Below are positions 26,106 through 35,149 of a DNA stretch of 44,020 nucleotides, one piece after another. Position 1 is the stretch's first letter. Every line of letters starts with the position of its first letter. A program made the translations under genes and the position numbers. The notes under the pieces were generated by a model, which saw nothing but the letters and a program-made list of their open reading frames with translations, searched no databases and had not been told where the DNA came from. Source of the stretch: an uncultured Clostridium sp. (GTDB lineage Bacteria; Bacillota; Clostridia; TANB77; CAG-508); NCBI GenBank assembly GCA_930990555.1, contig CAKNPW010000014.1, forward strand, positions 1 to 44,020. Reading direction: 5' to 3'.

Positions 26106-26165
26106 ATTTCCCTCCTAGATGTTATTATTATATAACATTTTTTTGTTTTTGCAAGTAAAGAAAAA

Positions 26166-26187
26166 AGAAATTCAAAATTGAATTTCT
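26166..26187 (-). terminator. Terminator of module A
   Basis: Arms AGAAATTCA and TGAATTTCT followed on the minus strand by a T-rich run, immediately after the stop codon of the coiled-coil gene. Confidence 0.75.
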
Positions 26188-26189
26188 TT

Positions 26190-27290
26190 TTATCTCGATT
26201 CATTTAAATCATCTAAAGTATGAGAACTATTTTCTACTGCTGTCATCAAGTCTTGTTTTATCTTATCTTTTGTGTCTGACACTTTTGTACCTATTCCCTT
26301 AATGGCTCCTATAGTAGTTTTTTTAGCTTCTCTTCCAAAATCAACTACAGTTCTTACACCAGTTTTAGCAGATTTAACTGTAAATTTTTTTGCATCATCT
26401 AATTTTCCCTTAACTTTACTTGCTAAATCAGGAATTTTAGATAATTTTTCTTGCATTATTTTTACATTTTTTTCCTTCTTTTCATTTATTTCCTTTATAA
26501 TCGCTGGTATTTTTTCTGTTTTAATTTTATTTGTTTTTTCTGAAATTTTATCTACTACGTTATTTTTAAAACTTTTAGCTTTAGGAGTTAGTTTAGCAAC
26601 AATTTTTTGCCATAAAGTTTGCTTTTGAATTTTAGCTAATGATGTTTCTTTACTTTCTAATAAGTCACTTAATTTACTATCTCTATCTTCTTTTATTTTT
26701 GCTAAACTAACATCATTATCTTGGATTATTTCACTTATCTCTAATCTATCATTTTTTATATTCTCTAATCTTTGTTGTTCTTGTAATGTTGGATCTTTTG
26801 ATTGTAGTTCTTTTAATTCTGCTGCCAATGCTGTTAATTTTTCTGGGTCGTTAGCACTTGCTATAATCTCTCTATTTAAATTTTTTACAGCTTTTTCCCA
26901 CTCTGTATACTCTGGACTTTTTCTTTTTTCTTTAATTGCTGAAGAAATTTCTTTTTGTTCTCCCATTTTATCAATTTCCATGTTTTGCCATTCATCTTGT
27001 TCAGCCATAACTTCAAGATAATTATCTTTATATTGTTGCATTGCTTCTTCTACCGCACTTTTATATTCGTCTATTACTTTATTAGCTTCTTCCATATTTT
27101 GAGAATATTTTTCAGCTTGCCCCTCTGCATATTCTTTAAAACTTTTTATTTTACTGTTAACAGCTTCTTTTTGTTTATTTAAGAAAATTGCAGCTTTAAC
27201 CAATTTTATTTGTGCCTGCACTGTTGCTAGCTTAACCATTAATTGTGCTATATTCTTATCATTTGGCTGTATATCTTGTCTTTCGTCCAT
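26190..27290 (-). CDS. Long coiled-coil protein with basic C-terminal region (module A, gene 2)
   Basis: Not recognised. The 366 residues are almost entirely predicted helix and rich in Lys, Glu, Gln and Ala. Residues 20-130 and 150-225 have heptad character; after a short WQKIVAKL segment (about 226) the rest is strongly basic and helical (KAKSFKNNVVDKI, KTGVRTVVDFGREAKKTT). No signal peptide, membrane helix or cysteine pattern is visible. The ATG follows GGGGGAAG, 12 nt after a 56-residue ORF. The pair has its own promoter and terminator. It resembles in plan the plus-strand pair at 34,958-36,400. An LXG-like secretion role was considered but no WxG motif is present. Confidence 0.8.
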   Translation of the reverse strand: MDERQDIQPNDKNIAQLMVKLATVQAQIKLVKAAIFLNKQKEAVNSKIKSFKEYAEGQAEKYSQNMEEANKVIDEYKSAVEEAMQQYKDNYLEVMAEQDEWQNMEIDKMGEQKEISSAIKEKRKSPEYTEWEKAVKNLNREIIASANDPEKLTALAAELKELQSKDPTLQEQQRLENIKNDRLEISEIIQDNDVSLAKIKEDRDSKLSDLLESKETSLAKIQKQTLWQKIVAKLTPKAKSFKNNVVDKISEKTNKIKTEKIPAIIKEINEKKEKNVKIMQEKLSKIPDLASKVKGKLDDAKKFTVKSAKTGVRTVVDFGREAKKTTIGAIKGIGTKVSDTKDKIKQDLMTAVENSSHTLDDLNESR

Positions 27291-27302
27291 TACACTTCCC
27301 CC

Positions 27303-27473
27303 TTATTCTTTTTCATCTAAATCATTATTTATACTTGCATCAATTTTTTCTTTTATCTCTTTTTCTTCTTTTTTAAGCTCTTCTAATAAAGCTTCTAATT
27401 TATCTACATTCTCAGAATCGTCCAAATTAAATATTGTTCCATTATATACGATAGTTCCTAAATTTTCATCCAT
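27303..27473 (-). CDS. Small acidic coiled-coil protein (module A, gene 1)
   Basis: A 56-residue ORF: a short beta-like start (MDENLGTIVYNGTIFNLDD), then one charged helix (KLEALLEELKKEEKEIKEK) and an acidic end. It has a good ribosome-binding site (AAGGGTGA) and a promoter upstream, and lies 12 nt before the long coiled-coil gene, so it is very likely translated. The family is not recognised. The helix could pair with the coiled coil of its neighbour; that is inference from composition and arrangement. Confidence 0.75.
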   Translation of the reverse strand: MDENLGTIVYNGTIFNLDDSENVDKLEALLEELKKEEKEIKEKIDASINNDLDEKE

Positions 27474-27506
27474 AAAATCACCCTTTTGACATAATATTTT
27501 ATATAA

Positions 27507-27535
27507 ATTATATAATCTTTTATGTTTATAGTAAA
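27507..27535 (-). promoter_or_regulatory. Sigma-A-like promoter of module A
   Basis: TTTACT and TATAAT with 17 bp between on the minus strand, about 34 nt before the small gene. The -10 box is perfect and the -35 box has four of six matches. Confidence 0.6.
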
Positions 27536-27601
27536 TAACATTATTATTACATTTATATTTAGTTTCTGTTACATCTTATATAAGGCATTTCATGCATAAA
27601 A

Positions 27602-27631
27602 AAAGATACCATAATCTCATATGATACCTTT
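27602..27631 (-). terminator. Terminator of plsX-acpP
   Basis: In the minus-strand RNA an 11-bp stem (two G-U pairs) with an eight-base loop is followed by seven U. It begins 18 nt after the acpP stop. Confidence 0.75.
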
Positions 27632-27648
27632 AATATTTAATATTATAA

Positions 27649-27888
27649 TTAAGCATTATCTTTAATATAGTCTACAACGTCACTTACTGAAACAATTTTT
27701 TCTGCATCTTCGTCAGGAATTTCCATATCAAATTCTTCCTCCAATGCCATAATTAATTCTACTATGTCTAAAGAATCTGCTCCTAAATCATCTATAAAAG
27801 ATGCTTCCATTGTTACAGATGTATCTGCAACGCCTAATTGTTCAACGATTATTTTCTTTACTTTTTCAAATATTTCTTCTTGGTTCAT
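27649..27888 (-). CDS. acpP: Acyl carrier protein
   Basis: ACP carries growing fatty acyl chains on a phosphopantetheine arm. The 79-residue acidic protein has the attachment motif [18 protein letters not shown] with Ser39, and the usual four-helix pattern. AGGAGGTG stands about 13 nt before the ATG, longer than usual spacing, but no other in-frame start fits. It follows plsX by 70 nt, the standard lipid-synthesis gene pair. Confidence 0.97.
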   Translation of the reverse strand: MNQEEIFEKVKKIIVEQLGVADTSVTMEASFIDDLGADSLDIVELIMALEEEFDMEIPDEDAEKIVSVSDVVDYIKDNA

Positions 27889-27958
27889 TTAACTATGTAC
27901 ACCTCCTCTCGCATGTTTTTTTCTACTGACTAAACAATAATATATTGTATTCAAAAAG

Positions 27959-28999
27959 TCAAGCATTATTTTCTTTTTGTTTTAAAAATTCTTCTGTCAT
28001 TTTTTCTACTGCTTTATTTTCAACAAATTTTTCTGCTTGAATTATTGTATATTCAAATAGTTTATCATCACTACTTCCATGTGCTTTTACAACTGGTTTC
28101 TTCACACCTAAAAATAAAGCACCACCATATATTTTATAATCCATTGTTTTGGCAAATCTATTAATTGCTGGCAAACATGGAATACTTCCAAGTATTGATA
28201 AAAAATTACGTTTTAAACTATCTGTTAATGACGATTTTACAAATTTACCTAATCCCTCTGTTGTTTTTAAAAATATATTTCCTGTAAAACCATCAGTTAC
28301 AACTGCATCAACTTTACCAGAAAAAGCATCTCTTCCTTCGATATTTCCAATAAAATTAATTCCTAATTCTTCTGATTTTTCTTTTAACAATTCATATGAT
28401 GACCTAGTTAATTCATTTCCCTTTGTTTCTTCTGTACCTATATTTAACAGTCCAATAGCTGGTTTTTCTATTCCAAAAGTATTTCTTAAATATATAGAGG
28501 CCATTTGAGCAAATTGTAAGAGATTTATTGGTTTGCAGTTTGTATTTGAACCACAATCCATTAATAGTAATTGGCTTTTATAGGCTGGAAGTATTCCAGC
28601 TAATGCTGGTCTATCTATTCCTTTTATTCTTCCCACAAGCAATGTGGCTCCAGTAAGTAGTGCTCCAGAATTACCTGCAGAAATAAATACATCCCCTTTA
28701 CCTTCTTTTAATAAATTAAAACCAACTACCATAGAAGAATCTTTTTTATGCTTTATTGCTACTGTTGGGGTATCTTCCATCTCTATAGTTTCTGATGCAT
28801 TGTATATTTTTAATCTTGGAGAAATGTCTGATATTTTCTCTTTATTATATAATTCTTTTACTCTATTATTAATGAATTCTTCTTTTCCAATTAATAATAT
28901 TTCTGTTGACTGACTTACTTCATTAACTGCTTTTACAGCTCCTTTTATATTGGCATCTGGTGCATTATCTCCACCCATTGCATCTAGCAGTATAACCAT
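27959..28999 (-). CDS. plsX: Phosphate acyltransferase PlsX
   Basis: PlsX makes acyl-phosphate from acyl-ACP, feeding PlsY in phosphatidic acid synthesis at the membrane surface. The 346 residues contain the opening ILLDAMGGDNAPDANIKGAV, the central SAGNSGALLTGATLLVGRI, LMDCGSNTNC and the C-terminal GALFLGVKKPVVKAHGSS, all conserved in the family. The ATG has TTGGAGG upstream. Genes rpmF and fapR that often precede it are not here; it starts its own unit with acpP. Confidence 0.97.
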   Translation of the reverse strand: MVILLDAMGGDNAPDANIKGAVKAVNEVSQSTEILLIGKEEFINNRVKELYNKEKISDISPRLKIYNASETIEMEDTPTVAIKHKKDSSMVVGFNLLKEGKGDVFISAGNSGALLTGATLLVGRIKGIDRPALAGILPAYKSQLLLMDCGSNTNCKPINLLQFAQMASIYLRNTFGIEKPAIGLLNIGTEETKGNELTRSSYELLKEKSEELGINFIGNIEGRDAFSGKVDAVVTDGFTGNIFLKTTEGLGKFVKSSLTDSLKRNFLSILGSIPCLPAINRFAKTMDYKIYGGALFLGVKKPVVKAHGSSDDKLFEYTIIQAEKFVENKAVEKMTEEFLKQKENNA

Positions 29000-29112
29000 A
29001 TTTGTTTTCCTCCAATTTTAAATTTTGACTAATTTATTTTATTATGTCTTTAATAAAAAAGCAATAGTTTCTGACCAAATAGTTTAGTTTTGTATTATTA
29101 TTTTTAAATAAA

Positions 29113-29145
29113 AAAAGAAGTACACCTTAAAGATATACTTCTTTT
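29113..29145 (-). terminator. Terminator of the str operon (after tuf)
   Basis: Arms AAAAGAAGTA and TACTTCTTTT with a 13-base loop, followed on the minus strand by more T. It is 14 nt beyond the tuf stop. Confidence 0.85.
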
Positions 29146-29158
29146 AATTTATATATTA

Positions 29159-30361
29159 TTACTCTATTATTTTAGAAACAACACCTGAACCAACTGTTCT
29201 ACCACCTTCACGGATAGCGAATCTTAATCCTTCTTCCATAGCGATTGGTGTGATTAGTTCGATTGTCATATCTACGTTATCTCCTGGCATAACCATTTCT
29301 GTTCCAGCAGGTAATTCGATAACTCCTGTAACATCTGTAGTTCTGAAATAGAATTGTGGTCTATATCCATTGAAGAATGGTGTATGTCTTCCACCTTCTT
29401 CTTTTGTTAATACATAAACTTGTGCTGTGAATTTTGTATGTGGATGTATTGTTCCTGGTTTAGATAATACTTGTCCTCTTTCGATATCTGTTCTTTGAAT
29501 ACCTCTTAAAAGAACACCAATGTTGTCTCCAGCTTCTGCTTGGTCTAATAATTTTCTGAACATTTCTACACCAGTAACAACTGATTTTTTCTTTTCTGTT
29601 GATAATCCAACGATTTCAACTTCATCAGAAACTTTAACTTCTCCTCTTTCTACTCTACCTGTAGCAACTGTTCCTCTACCAGTAATAGAGAATATATCTT
29701 CTATTGGCATTAAGAATGGTTGATCTACTGGTCTTTCTGGTGTTGGAATGTAGCTATCAACTGCATCTAATAATTCTTTTATTGGTTTATAAACTTCGTC
29801 ATTTGGATCTTTAGATGTACTTTCTAGTACTTTTAAAGATGATCCTTTTATAACTGGAATATCGTCTCCTGGGAAACCATATTCTGTTAATAAGTCTCTA
29901 ACTTCCATTTCAACTAAGTCTAATAATTCTGGGTCGTCTACCATATCACATTTATTTAAGTAAACAACGATATATTTAACACCAACTTGTCTTGCAAGTA
30001 AGATGTGTTCTCTTGTTTGTGGCATTGGTCCATCAGCTGCTGAAACAACTAAGATAGCACCATCCATTTGAGCAGCACCTGTAATCATGTTCTTTACGTA
30101 ATCTGCGTGTCCTGGGCAGTCAACATGTGCATAGTGTCTTTTTTCTGTTTCATATTCAACGTGAGCTGTGTTAATTGTGATTCCTCTTGCTTTTTCTTCT
30201 GGAGCACTATCGATTGCATCATATGCTTCGAAATTTGCTCTTCCCATTAATGATAAGTATTTTGTAATAGCTGCTGTTGTTGTTGTTTTACCATGGTCAA
30301 CGTGTCCGATTGTACCAATGTTAACGTGTGGCTTTGATCTAACAAATTTTTCTTTAGCCAT
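29159..30361 (-). CDS. tuf: Translation elongation factor Tu
   Basis: EF-Tu delivers aminoacyl-tRNA to the ribosome as a GTPase. The 400-residue protein has G1 GHVDHGKTT (residues 18-26), the switch residues around [32 protein letters not shown] and the beta-barrel domains 2 and 3 up to [15 protein letters not shown] start it at ATG 30,361, seven nt behind AAAGGAGG; in-frame codons upstream have no ribosome-binding site. It ends the rpsL-rpsG-fusA-tuf operon. The codon choice is visibly more biased than in nearby genes, as expected for a highly expressed protein. Confidence 0.98.
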   Translation of the reverse strand: MAKEKFVRSKPHVNIGTIGHVDHGKTTTTAAITKYLSLMGRANFEAYDAIDSAPEEKARGITINTAHVEYETEKRHYAHVDCPGHADYVKNMITGAAQMDGAILVVSAADGPMPQTREHILLARQVGVKYIVVYLNKCDMVDDPELLDLVEMEVRDLLTEYGFPGDDIPVIKGSSLKVLESTSKDPNDEVYKPIKELLDAVDSYIPTPERPVDQPFLMPIEDIFSITGRGTVATGRVERGEVKVSDEVEIVGLSTEKKKSVVTGVEMFRKLLDQAEAGDNIGVLLRGIQRTDIERGQVLSKPGTIHPHTKFTAQVYVLTKEEGGRHTPFFNGYRPQFYFRTTDVTGVIELPAGTEMVMPGDNVDMTIELITPIAMEEGLRFAIREGGRTVGSGVVSKIIE

Positions 30362-30484
30362 TTTTATTCCTCCTTTAATTTTGAGATTTTTCATCTCTAT
30401 ATTTTATTTTATTTTTGACGCATTTATTTTTTCGAACATCATTTTATAATATAATCTTTAAAAAATCAAGTATATTACTAAATA

Positions 30485-32569
30485 TTATTCGCTTTTCTTT
30501 CCTCTTGTAGCTACGATTTGTTCTAATATAGATTTTGGAACTTCTTCATAATGTGATGGTTCCATAGAATATGTTCCTCTACCTTGTGTTTTAGAACGTA
30601 AGTCTGTAGCATATCCAAACATTTCTGATAATGGAATAAATGCATGGATATCTTGCATTCCGTCATTTCCTTCCATACCTTCCATTCTTCCACGTCTAGA
30701 ATTTACATCACCAATAACTTCTCCCATGTATTCTTCTGGAACAGTTATTTCTACTTTCATAATAGGTTCTAGTATAACAACACCTGCTTGTTTACATCCT
30801 TCTTTGAATGCCATAGATGCTGCAATTTTGAAAGCCATTTCTGAAGAGTCAACTTCGTGGTAAGATCCATCTACTAATGTAGCTTTGAAATCTATAACTG
30901 GGTAACCAGCTAAGTAACCACCTTCAGCTGCTTCTCTTAAACCTTGTTCGATTGGTTTAATATATTCCTTAGGAACAGCTCCACCAACGATTTTACTTTC
31001 AAATTCTATTCCTTTACCTGGCTCTAATGGTTCCATTTCGAACCAAACATCACCATATTGTCCTTTACCACCAGATTGACGAATGAATTTACCTTGAACT
31101 CTAACTTTCTTTTTAATTGTTTCTTTGTAAGCAACTTGTGGTTTACCTACATTACATTCAACTTTAAATTCTCTTTTTAATCTGTCTACGATAATGTCTA
31201 GGTGTAATTCACCCATACCAGCGATGATTGTTTGTCCTGTTTCTTGGTTTGTATATGTTTTGAATGTTGGATCTTCTTCAGCTAATTTTGATAGTGCTAT
31301 ACCCATCTTTTCTTGTGCTACTTTATCTTTAGGTTCGATAGCAATATCAATAACTGGCTCTGGGAATTCCATTGATTCTAATATTACTGGATGATCTATA
31401 TCACATAAAGTATCTCCAGTTGTAACATCTTTTATTCCAACTGCTGCAGCTATATCTCCTGCATATACTTTATCTATATCTTCTCTGTGATTAGAGTGCA
31501 TTTGTAATATTCTTCCGATTCTTTCTTTTTTATCTTTATTTGAGTTTAATACTGTTGAACCTGATTCTAATGTTCCTGAATATACTCTAAAGAAACATAA
31601 TTTTCCAACAAATGGGTCTGTAGCAATTTTAAATGCTAATGCTGCAAATGGTTCATTATCGTCAGTTTTTCTTTCAACTTCGTTACCATCTAAGTCAACA
31701 CCTTTGATATGTGGTATATCTAATGGTGATGGCATATAGTCAACTATTGCATTTAATAATTCTTGTACACCTTTGTTTTTATATGAAGAACCACATGTTA
31801 CTGGAACTATTGTGTTTGCAATTGTTCCTGCACGTAAACCTTTTTTGATTTCTTCTTCTGTTAATGTTTCACCTTCTAAGTATTTCATCATTAACTCTTC
31901 ATCTTGTTCTGCAACTGCTTCTATCATTTTATCATGATATTCTTGAGCTAAATCTTTCATGTCATCAGGAATATCTGTTTCTTCTATTTCTTTTCCTAAA
32001 TCGTCTTTATGAATGAAAGCTCTCATCTTTATTAAGTCTACTATACCTTTAAACCCATCTTCTGCTCCAATTGGTAATTGGATTGGTACAGCATTTGCTT
32101 TTAATCTTGTTTTTAATTGTTCAACACATAGCATGAAGTTTGCTCCTGTGATGTCCATTTTATTTACATATACCATTCTTGGTACTTGGTATTTGTCAGC
32201 TTGTCTCCAAACTGTTTCTGTTTGTGGTTGAACTCCACCTTTTGCAGCAAGTACTGTAACTGCACCGTCAAGAACTCTTAAAGATCTTTGAACTTCTACT
32301 GTAAAGTCAACGTGTCCTGGTGTATCAATAATATTTATTCTGTTATTGTTCCAGAAACAAGTTGTAGCAGCAGATGTAATTGTTATACCCCTTTCTTGTT
32401 CTTGTTCCATCCAGTCCATTGTAGCTGCACCTTCGTGAACTTCTCCTATTTTATGAGTTTTTCCTGTATAGAAAAGTATTCTCTCTGTTGTTGTTGTTTT
32501 ACCAGCATCAATGTGAGCCATAATTCCTATATTTCTTGTTCTCTCTAATGGATATGCTCTTCCTGCCAA
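30485..32569 (-). CDS. fusA: Translation elongation factor G
   Basis: EF-G is the translocase GTPase. The 694 residues have [46 protein letters not shown], domain IV including [16 protein letters not shown], and the C-terminal domain V ending in a family-typical region ([14 protein letters not shown]). The start codon is TTG, eight nt behind GGGGAGG, giving [14 protein letters not shown]; no nearby ATG would preserve the conserved N terminus. It lies between rpsG and tuf in canonical order. Confidence 0.98.
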   Translation of the reverse strand: MAGRAYPLERTRNIGIMAHIDAGKTTTTERILFYTGKTHKIGEVHEGAATMDWMEQEQERGITITSAATTCFWNNNRINIIDTPGHVDFTVEVQRSLRVLDGAVTVLAAKGGVQPQTETVWRQADKYQVPRMVYVNKMDITGANFMLCVEQLKTRLKANAVPIQLPIGAEDGFKGIVDLIKMRAFIHKDDLGKEIEETDIPDDMKDLAQEYHDKMIEAVAEQDEELMMKYLEGETLTEEEIKKGLRAGTIANTIVPVTCGSSYKNKGVQELLNAIVDYMPSPLDIPHIKGVDLDGNEVERKTDDNEPFAALAFKIATDPFVGKLCFFRVYSGTLESGSTVLNSNKDKKERIGRILQMHSNHREDIDKVYAGDIAAAVGIKDVTTGDTLCDIDHPVILESMEFPEPVIDIAIEPKDKVAQEKMGIALSKLAEEDPTFKTYTNQETGQTIIAGMGELHLDIIVDRLKREFKVECNVGKPQVAYKETIKKKVRVQGKFIRQSGGKGQYGDVWFEMEPLEPGKGIEFESKIVGGAVPKEYIKPIEQGLREAAEGGYLAGYPVIDFKATLVDGSYHEVDSSEMAFKIAASMAFKEGCKQAGVVILEPIMKVEITVPEEYMGEVIGDVNSRRGRMEGMEGNDGMQDIHAFIPLSEMFGYATDLRSKTQGRGTYSMEPSHYEEVPKSILEQIVATRGKKSE

Positions 32570-32639
32570 CTTTATTTCCTCCCCTCATTGTTACTATAAA
32601 GTTTTATATTTCTTAATATGCTCTTTTTTAGCATTATTA

Positions 32640-33110
32640 TTACCATTTATAATGTGCAAATGCTTTATTAGCTTCTGCCATTCTATGTGTATCTTCTTTC
32701 TTCTTGAATGCTCCACCGTTTCCGTTTATAGCATCTATAATTTCTCCAGCTAATTTTTCTGCCATTGTTTTTTCATGTCTTGTTCTTGCATATCTAACTA
32801 ACCATCTTAAACCTAAAGTTTGTCTTCTTTCTGGTCTAATTTCTAATGGAACTTGGTATGTAGCTCCACCAACTCTTCTAGCTTTAACTTCAAGAACTGG
32901 CATGATGTTATTTAGTGCTTCTTCAAAAACTTCTAGTGGATCTCTTTGCTCTTTTTCTTTTACAATGTCAAATGCACCGTAAACTATTTTTTGAGCAACT
33001 GATTTTTTACCATTTAGCATAATATTGTTTACTAGTTTTGTTACAACTTTACTATTATATACTGGATCTGGTAAAACTTCTCTTTTTGCTATATATCCTT
33101 TTCTTGGCAC
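32640..33110 (-). CDS. rpsG: 30S ribosomal protein S7
   Basis: S7 nucleates assembly of the 30S head and, in E. coli, represses its own operon by binding between rpsL and rpsG. The 156 residues include [25 protein letters not shown]-type segment [31 protein letters not shown] and the C-terminal [13 protein letters not shown]. The start is GTG with AAGGAGGG upstream. The 148-nt gap to rpsL contains a strong candidate RNA structure. Confidence 0.98.
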   Translation of the reverse strand: MPRKGYIAKREVLPDPVYNSKVVTKLVNNIMLNGKKSVAQKIVYGAFDIVKEKEQRDPLEVFEEALNNIMPVLEVKARRVGGATYQVPLEIRPERRQTLGLRWLVRYARTRHEKTMAEKLAGEIIDAINGNGGAFKKKEDTHRMAEANKAFAHYKW

Positions 33111-33138
33111 TATTCTTCCCTCCTTAATTTTATTTTGA

Positions 33139-33237
33139 TACTAATTTAGTATCTAGGTACTCTGAAAAGTTTTTTCTTTTCCGTATAGTGCTATATATTC
33201 TAAATTTAAGTACCTTAAATTAGTAATTATTAGCACT
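33139..33237 (-). promoter_or_regulatory. Structured rpsL-rpsG intergenic RNA, possible S7 site with pseudoknot
   Basis: Two adjacent arms TACTAATTTA (33,139-33,148) and AGGTACT (33,155-33,161) are complementary to one continuous segment, 33,209-33,225, giving 17 pairs with a six-base bulge. A second pair, AGTGCTA (33,187-33,193, in the loop) with TAGCACT (33,231-33,237, outside), would cross the first and form a pseudoknot. Its place matches the E. coli S7 translational operator; equivalence is inference. Confidence 0.55.
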
Positions 33238-33258
33238 AGTTTTTATTTTTCCTAAATT

Positions 33259-33672
33259 TTATTTTTTAGGTCTTTTTGCTCCGTATTTTGATCTACCTTG
33301 CATTCTGTCTTTAACACCTGCTGTATCTAATGTTCCTCTAATAATATGATATCTAACACCTGGAAGGTCTTTAACTCTTCCTCCTCTTATTAGAACAACA
33401 CTGTGTTCTTGTAAGTTATGTCCTATTCCTGGGATGTAAGATGTTACTTCATAACCATTAGAAAGTCTAACTCTGGCAACTTTTCTTAATGCTGAATTAG
33501 GTTTCTTTGGTGTTACAGTTTTAACTACTGTACAAACTCCTCTTTTTTGTGGTGCTCTATGGTTAGTTTGTCTATTTTTCTTAGAGTTATAACCATGTTG
33601 CAATGCTGGAGCTGTTGATTTTGTTACTGATGTTTTTCTTCCTTTTCTTACTAATTGATTAATTGTTGGCAC
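33259..33672 (-). CDS. rpsL: 30S ribosomal protein S12
   Basis: S12 sits at the decoding centre. The 137 residues contain the invariant [19 protein letters not shown] and [27 protein letters not shown]. The lysine linked to streptomycin resistance in KKPNS is wild type. It is the longer Firmicutes form with an insert around residues 17-30. The start is GTG behind AGGAGGTGA. It opens the str operon from a near-consensus promoter at 33,737-33,765; rpoC and L7Ae-like genes that often precede it are absent. Confidence 0.98.
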   Translation of the reverse strand: MPTINQLVRKGRKTSVTKSTAPALQHGYNSKKNRQTNHRAPQKRGVCTVVKTVTPKKPNSALRKVARVRLSNGYEVTSYIPGIGHNLQEHSVVLIRGGRVKDLPGVRYHIIRGTLDTAGVKDRMQGRSKYGAKRPKK

Positions 33673-33736
33673 TTAAATTTCACCTCCTAATATTTTATAT
33701 ATATGCCTATTTGTGCATAATACACTAGCGTGAACT

Positions 33737-33765
33737 ATTTTATCATCAAAATGTGTCAATGTCAA
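33737..33765 (-). promoter_or_regulatory. Sigma-A promoter of the str operon
   Basis: TTGACA and TAAAAT with 17 bp between on the minus strand, about 65 nt before rpsL. A second overlapping TTGACA copy lies six bp closer. Confidence 0.8.
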
Positions 33766-33810
33766 TATTTACATTGGTTTTTTATAATTATTTTTGTTCT
33801 TTTAAAGACA

Positions 33811-33860
33811 AAAAAAGAAGGGAGGTCCGATTCTGCGAATTTCGCTTCCGCTTTCCTCCC
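33811..33860 (-). terminator. G+C-rich terminator of the 138-residue membrane protein gene
   Basis: Outer arms GGGAGG and CCTCCC enclose an inner GCGAA/TTCGC stem, then a run of T on the minus strand. The arms are much richer in G+C than other terminators here. Confidence 0.8.
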
Positions 33861-33870
33861 CGAGTAATTC

Positions 33871-34287
33871 TCACTTCATGGTTTTTATTTCTTTGAAATC
33901 GACCAGTTTTTGCTCACCTTTCTGCGTATTTTTGGTCTCTCCTCCATTGATATTTTTTTTGCGACGCTTCATCGTTTTTGACAATGAACGTCCCATACCA
34001 ACGCCTAACAGTACAAGCAAAACGTCTCGTATCACCCCAGAAAGTGTGAGGTTTCCAAAAAGAACATTTGCCAGTTCCTGCCAACCACCATCTGAAATAC
34101 TCGTAAGTGTAATAACCACACCAATTATGAGTATCCAGATGATGAATTTTCCGATTATTCTTATGCTTTCTCCAAAACAAAAGCACAAGAATCGTGGCGA
34201 GTTTTTAATCCACCACTTAAGTGAGGGTTTGTTTTGAGTCCGCTGTTTACATCTTGTTGCTTCCATGCTGTTTCCATTTTTTGTCAT
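33871..34287 (-). CDS. Small two-helix membrane protein, family unknown
   Basis: Not recognised. The 138 residues have a basic N terminus (CKQRTQNKPSLKWW), a membrane helix (FIIWILIIGVVITL, about 48-66), a short loop with GGWQEL, a second helix (IRDVLLVLLGVGMG) and a basic tail (KTMKRRKKNINGG) plus a polar end. The ATG follows AAGGAGGAG with good spacing, and TTTACA-17-TATAAT lies upstream. It is a single-gene unit with its own G+C-rich terminator. The same order of helix, W-containing loop, helix and RKK tail is found in the next minus-strand gene, suggesting a similar class. Holin-like or toxin-like roles are possible but unproven. Confidence 0.7.
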   Translation of the reverse strand: MTKNGNSMEATRCKQRTQNKPSLKWWIKNSPRFLCFCFGESIRIIGKFIIWILIIGVVITLTSISDGGWQELANVLFGNLTLSGVIRDVLLVLLGVGMGRSLSKTMKRRKKNINGGETKNTQKGEQKLVDFKEIKTMK

Positions 34288-34332
34288 TTTACTCTCCTCC
34301 TTGTTTTTTGCAACAATAAATTGCTAATACTA

Positions 34333-34361
34333 ATTATACCACCTTTTCCAAATTATGTAAA
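34333..34361 (-). promoter_or_regulatory. Sigma-A-like promoter of the 138-residue gene
   Basis: TTTACA and TATAAT with 17 bp between on the minus strand, about 45 nt before the start codon. Confidence 0.7.
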
Positions 34362-34473
34362 GCTGTGCCTGTTTTCTTAATTTTTATTCGAATTATCTAT
34401 TAATTAATAGATCGCTTTAATTCTTTTCATTTAGTTACCTAAATTATTAGCTTCAACCTGAACCATGAAGAAA

Positions 34474-34493
34474 GGCGACGCATGTGCATCGCC
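34474..34493 (-). terminator. G+C-rich hairpin after the 72-residue gene
   Basis: GGCGA and TCGCC arms with further pairs inside form a compact stem; TTTCTTC follows on the minus strand. It is 24 nt beyond the gene's stop. The base composition contrasts with the surroundings. Confidence 0.65.
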
Positions 34494-34517
34494 CCCTCGG
34501 TTTTTCTGTCATTTTTT

Positions 34518-34736
34518 TCATTTTTTTCTGTATACCACAAGTAGTGCTACAACGTAACCCACTATAAAAGATATAATTTCTCTTATTGGTATAAGACTCC
34601 AAAGACCTTGTCCAACATCTTTGAACCAGGTTAATAGATTCAGAGGATTTACCTCTATTGTTCCAGACTTATACAGTACAACACCTACAAGAATGACTAC
34701 AGTTGCAATCAGTAACCGTTTTAAATTTTTTGACAT
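34518..34736 (-). CDS. Small two-helix membrane protein, family unknown
   Basis: Not recognised. A 72-residue protein with two hydrophobic helices (LLIATVVILVGVVLY, residues 8-22; IISFIVGYVVALLVVY, about 53-69), an intervening loop containing TWFKDVGQGLW, and a basic RKK end. Both termini are probably cytoplasmic by the positive-inside rule. The ATG at 34,736 follows TTGGAGGTAAG; an in-frame start 15 codons earlier lacks a site. A strong promoter (TTGACT-17-TATAAT) lies just upstream. It is transcribed divergently from the module B operon, with the two promoters 65 nt apart. Confidence 0.72.
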   Translation of the reverse strand: MSKNLKRLLIATVVILVGVVLYKSGTIEVNPLNLLTWFKDVGQGLWSLIPIREIISFIVGYVVALLVVYRKK

Positions 34737-34769
34737 AATCTTACCTCCAACTATTTTAATATACTTATT

Positions 34770-34798
34770 ATTATACTGCATTATGTAAAATTAGTCAA
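34770..34798 (-). promoter_or_regulatory. Sigma-A promoter of the 72-residue membrane protein gene
   Basis: TTGACT, 17 bp, TATAAT on the minus strand, 33 nt before the start codon. Five of six and six of six matches. Confidence 0.8.
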
Positions 34799-34863
34799 TC
34801 TTACACAGTCCTTCTTAACACACGACTAATCAACGTTTTTTAGTAACTTTACATAAAAAGTTG

Positions 34864-34892
34864 TTGACATTATTTACCTTTTCTAGTATAAT
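34864..34892 (+). promoter_or_regulatory. Perfect consensus sigma-A promoter of module B
   Basis: TTGACA (34,864-34,869), 17 bp, TATAAT (34,887-34,892). About 22 nt downstream stands a very strong ribosome-binding sequence, AGAGAGGAGG. Confidence 0.88.
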
Positions 34893-34957
34893 TGATATAG
34901 TGTTTAATCCCTAAAGAGAGGAGGATATCTTGGTTTCAAGCTAGGATAAACAGAATT

Positions 34958-35101
34958 ATGGAAGAAAAAAAATTACCAACTAAAGAAGAATTACAAAAAA
35001 TGTCTCCTGAAGAATTAGCTACATATAAACTTTCTTTAAGTGAGCTTTCTTTAGAAGTAGACGAATTAATAAAAAAATGTGATGAAATTTTATCTAAATA
35101 A
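34958..35101 (+). CDS. Small charged helical protein (module B, gene 1)
   Basis: A 47-residue ORF (MEEKKLPTKEELQKM...) with a hydrophilic start and one likely helix (YKLSLSELSLEVDELIKKC). The family is not recognised. The ATG at 34,958 has only a weak AGGA about 11 nt upstream; the strong AGAGGAGG at 34,917-34,924 instead precedes a TTG that opens a four-codon frame ending at 34,944, so the ORF may depend on reinitiation. It lies 48 nt before the long coiled-coil gene and shares its promoter. Compare the 56-residue ORF of module A. Confidence 0.65.
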   Translation: MEEKKLPTKEELQKMSPEELATYKLSLSELSLEVDELIKKCDEILSK

Positions 35102-35149
35102 TAAAATATTTAAGAGAGGATGGTGAAGCCTCATATAGAGGCAATATTT

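Noticed and set aside
26190-27473. Idea that module A is a type VII LXG or WXG secretion operon
   Set aside because: The small protein lacks WxG and the large one has no LXG or toxin domain; only size and helical content are similar.
33914-34186. Alternative 90-codon frame overlapping the 138-residue membrane protein
   Set aside because: It lacks a ribosome-binding site and its sequence has no membrane or domain character, whereas the overlapping frame has both a good start and two helices.
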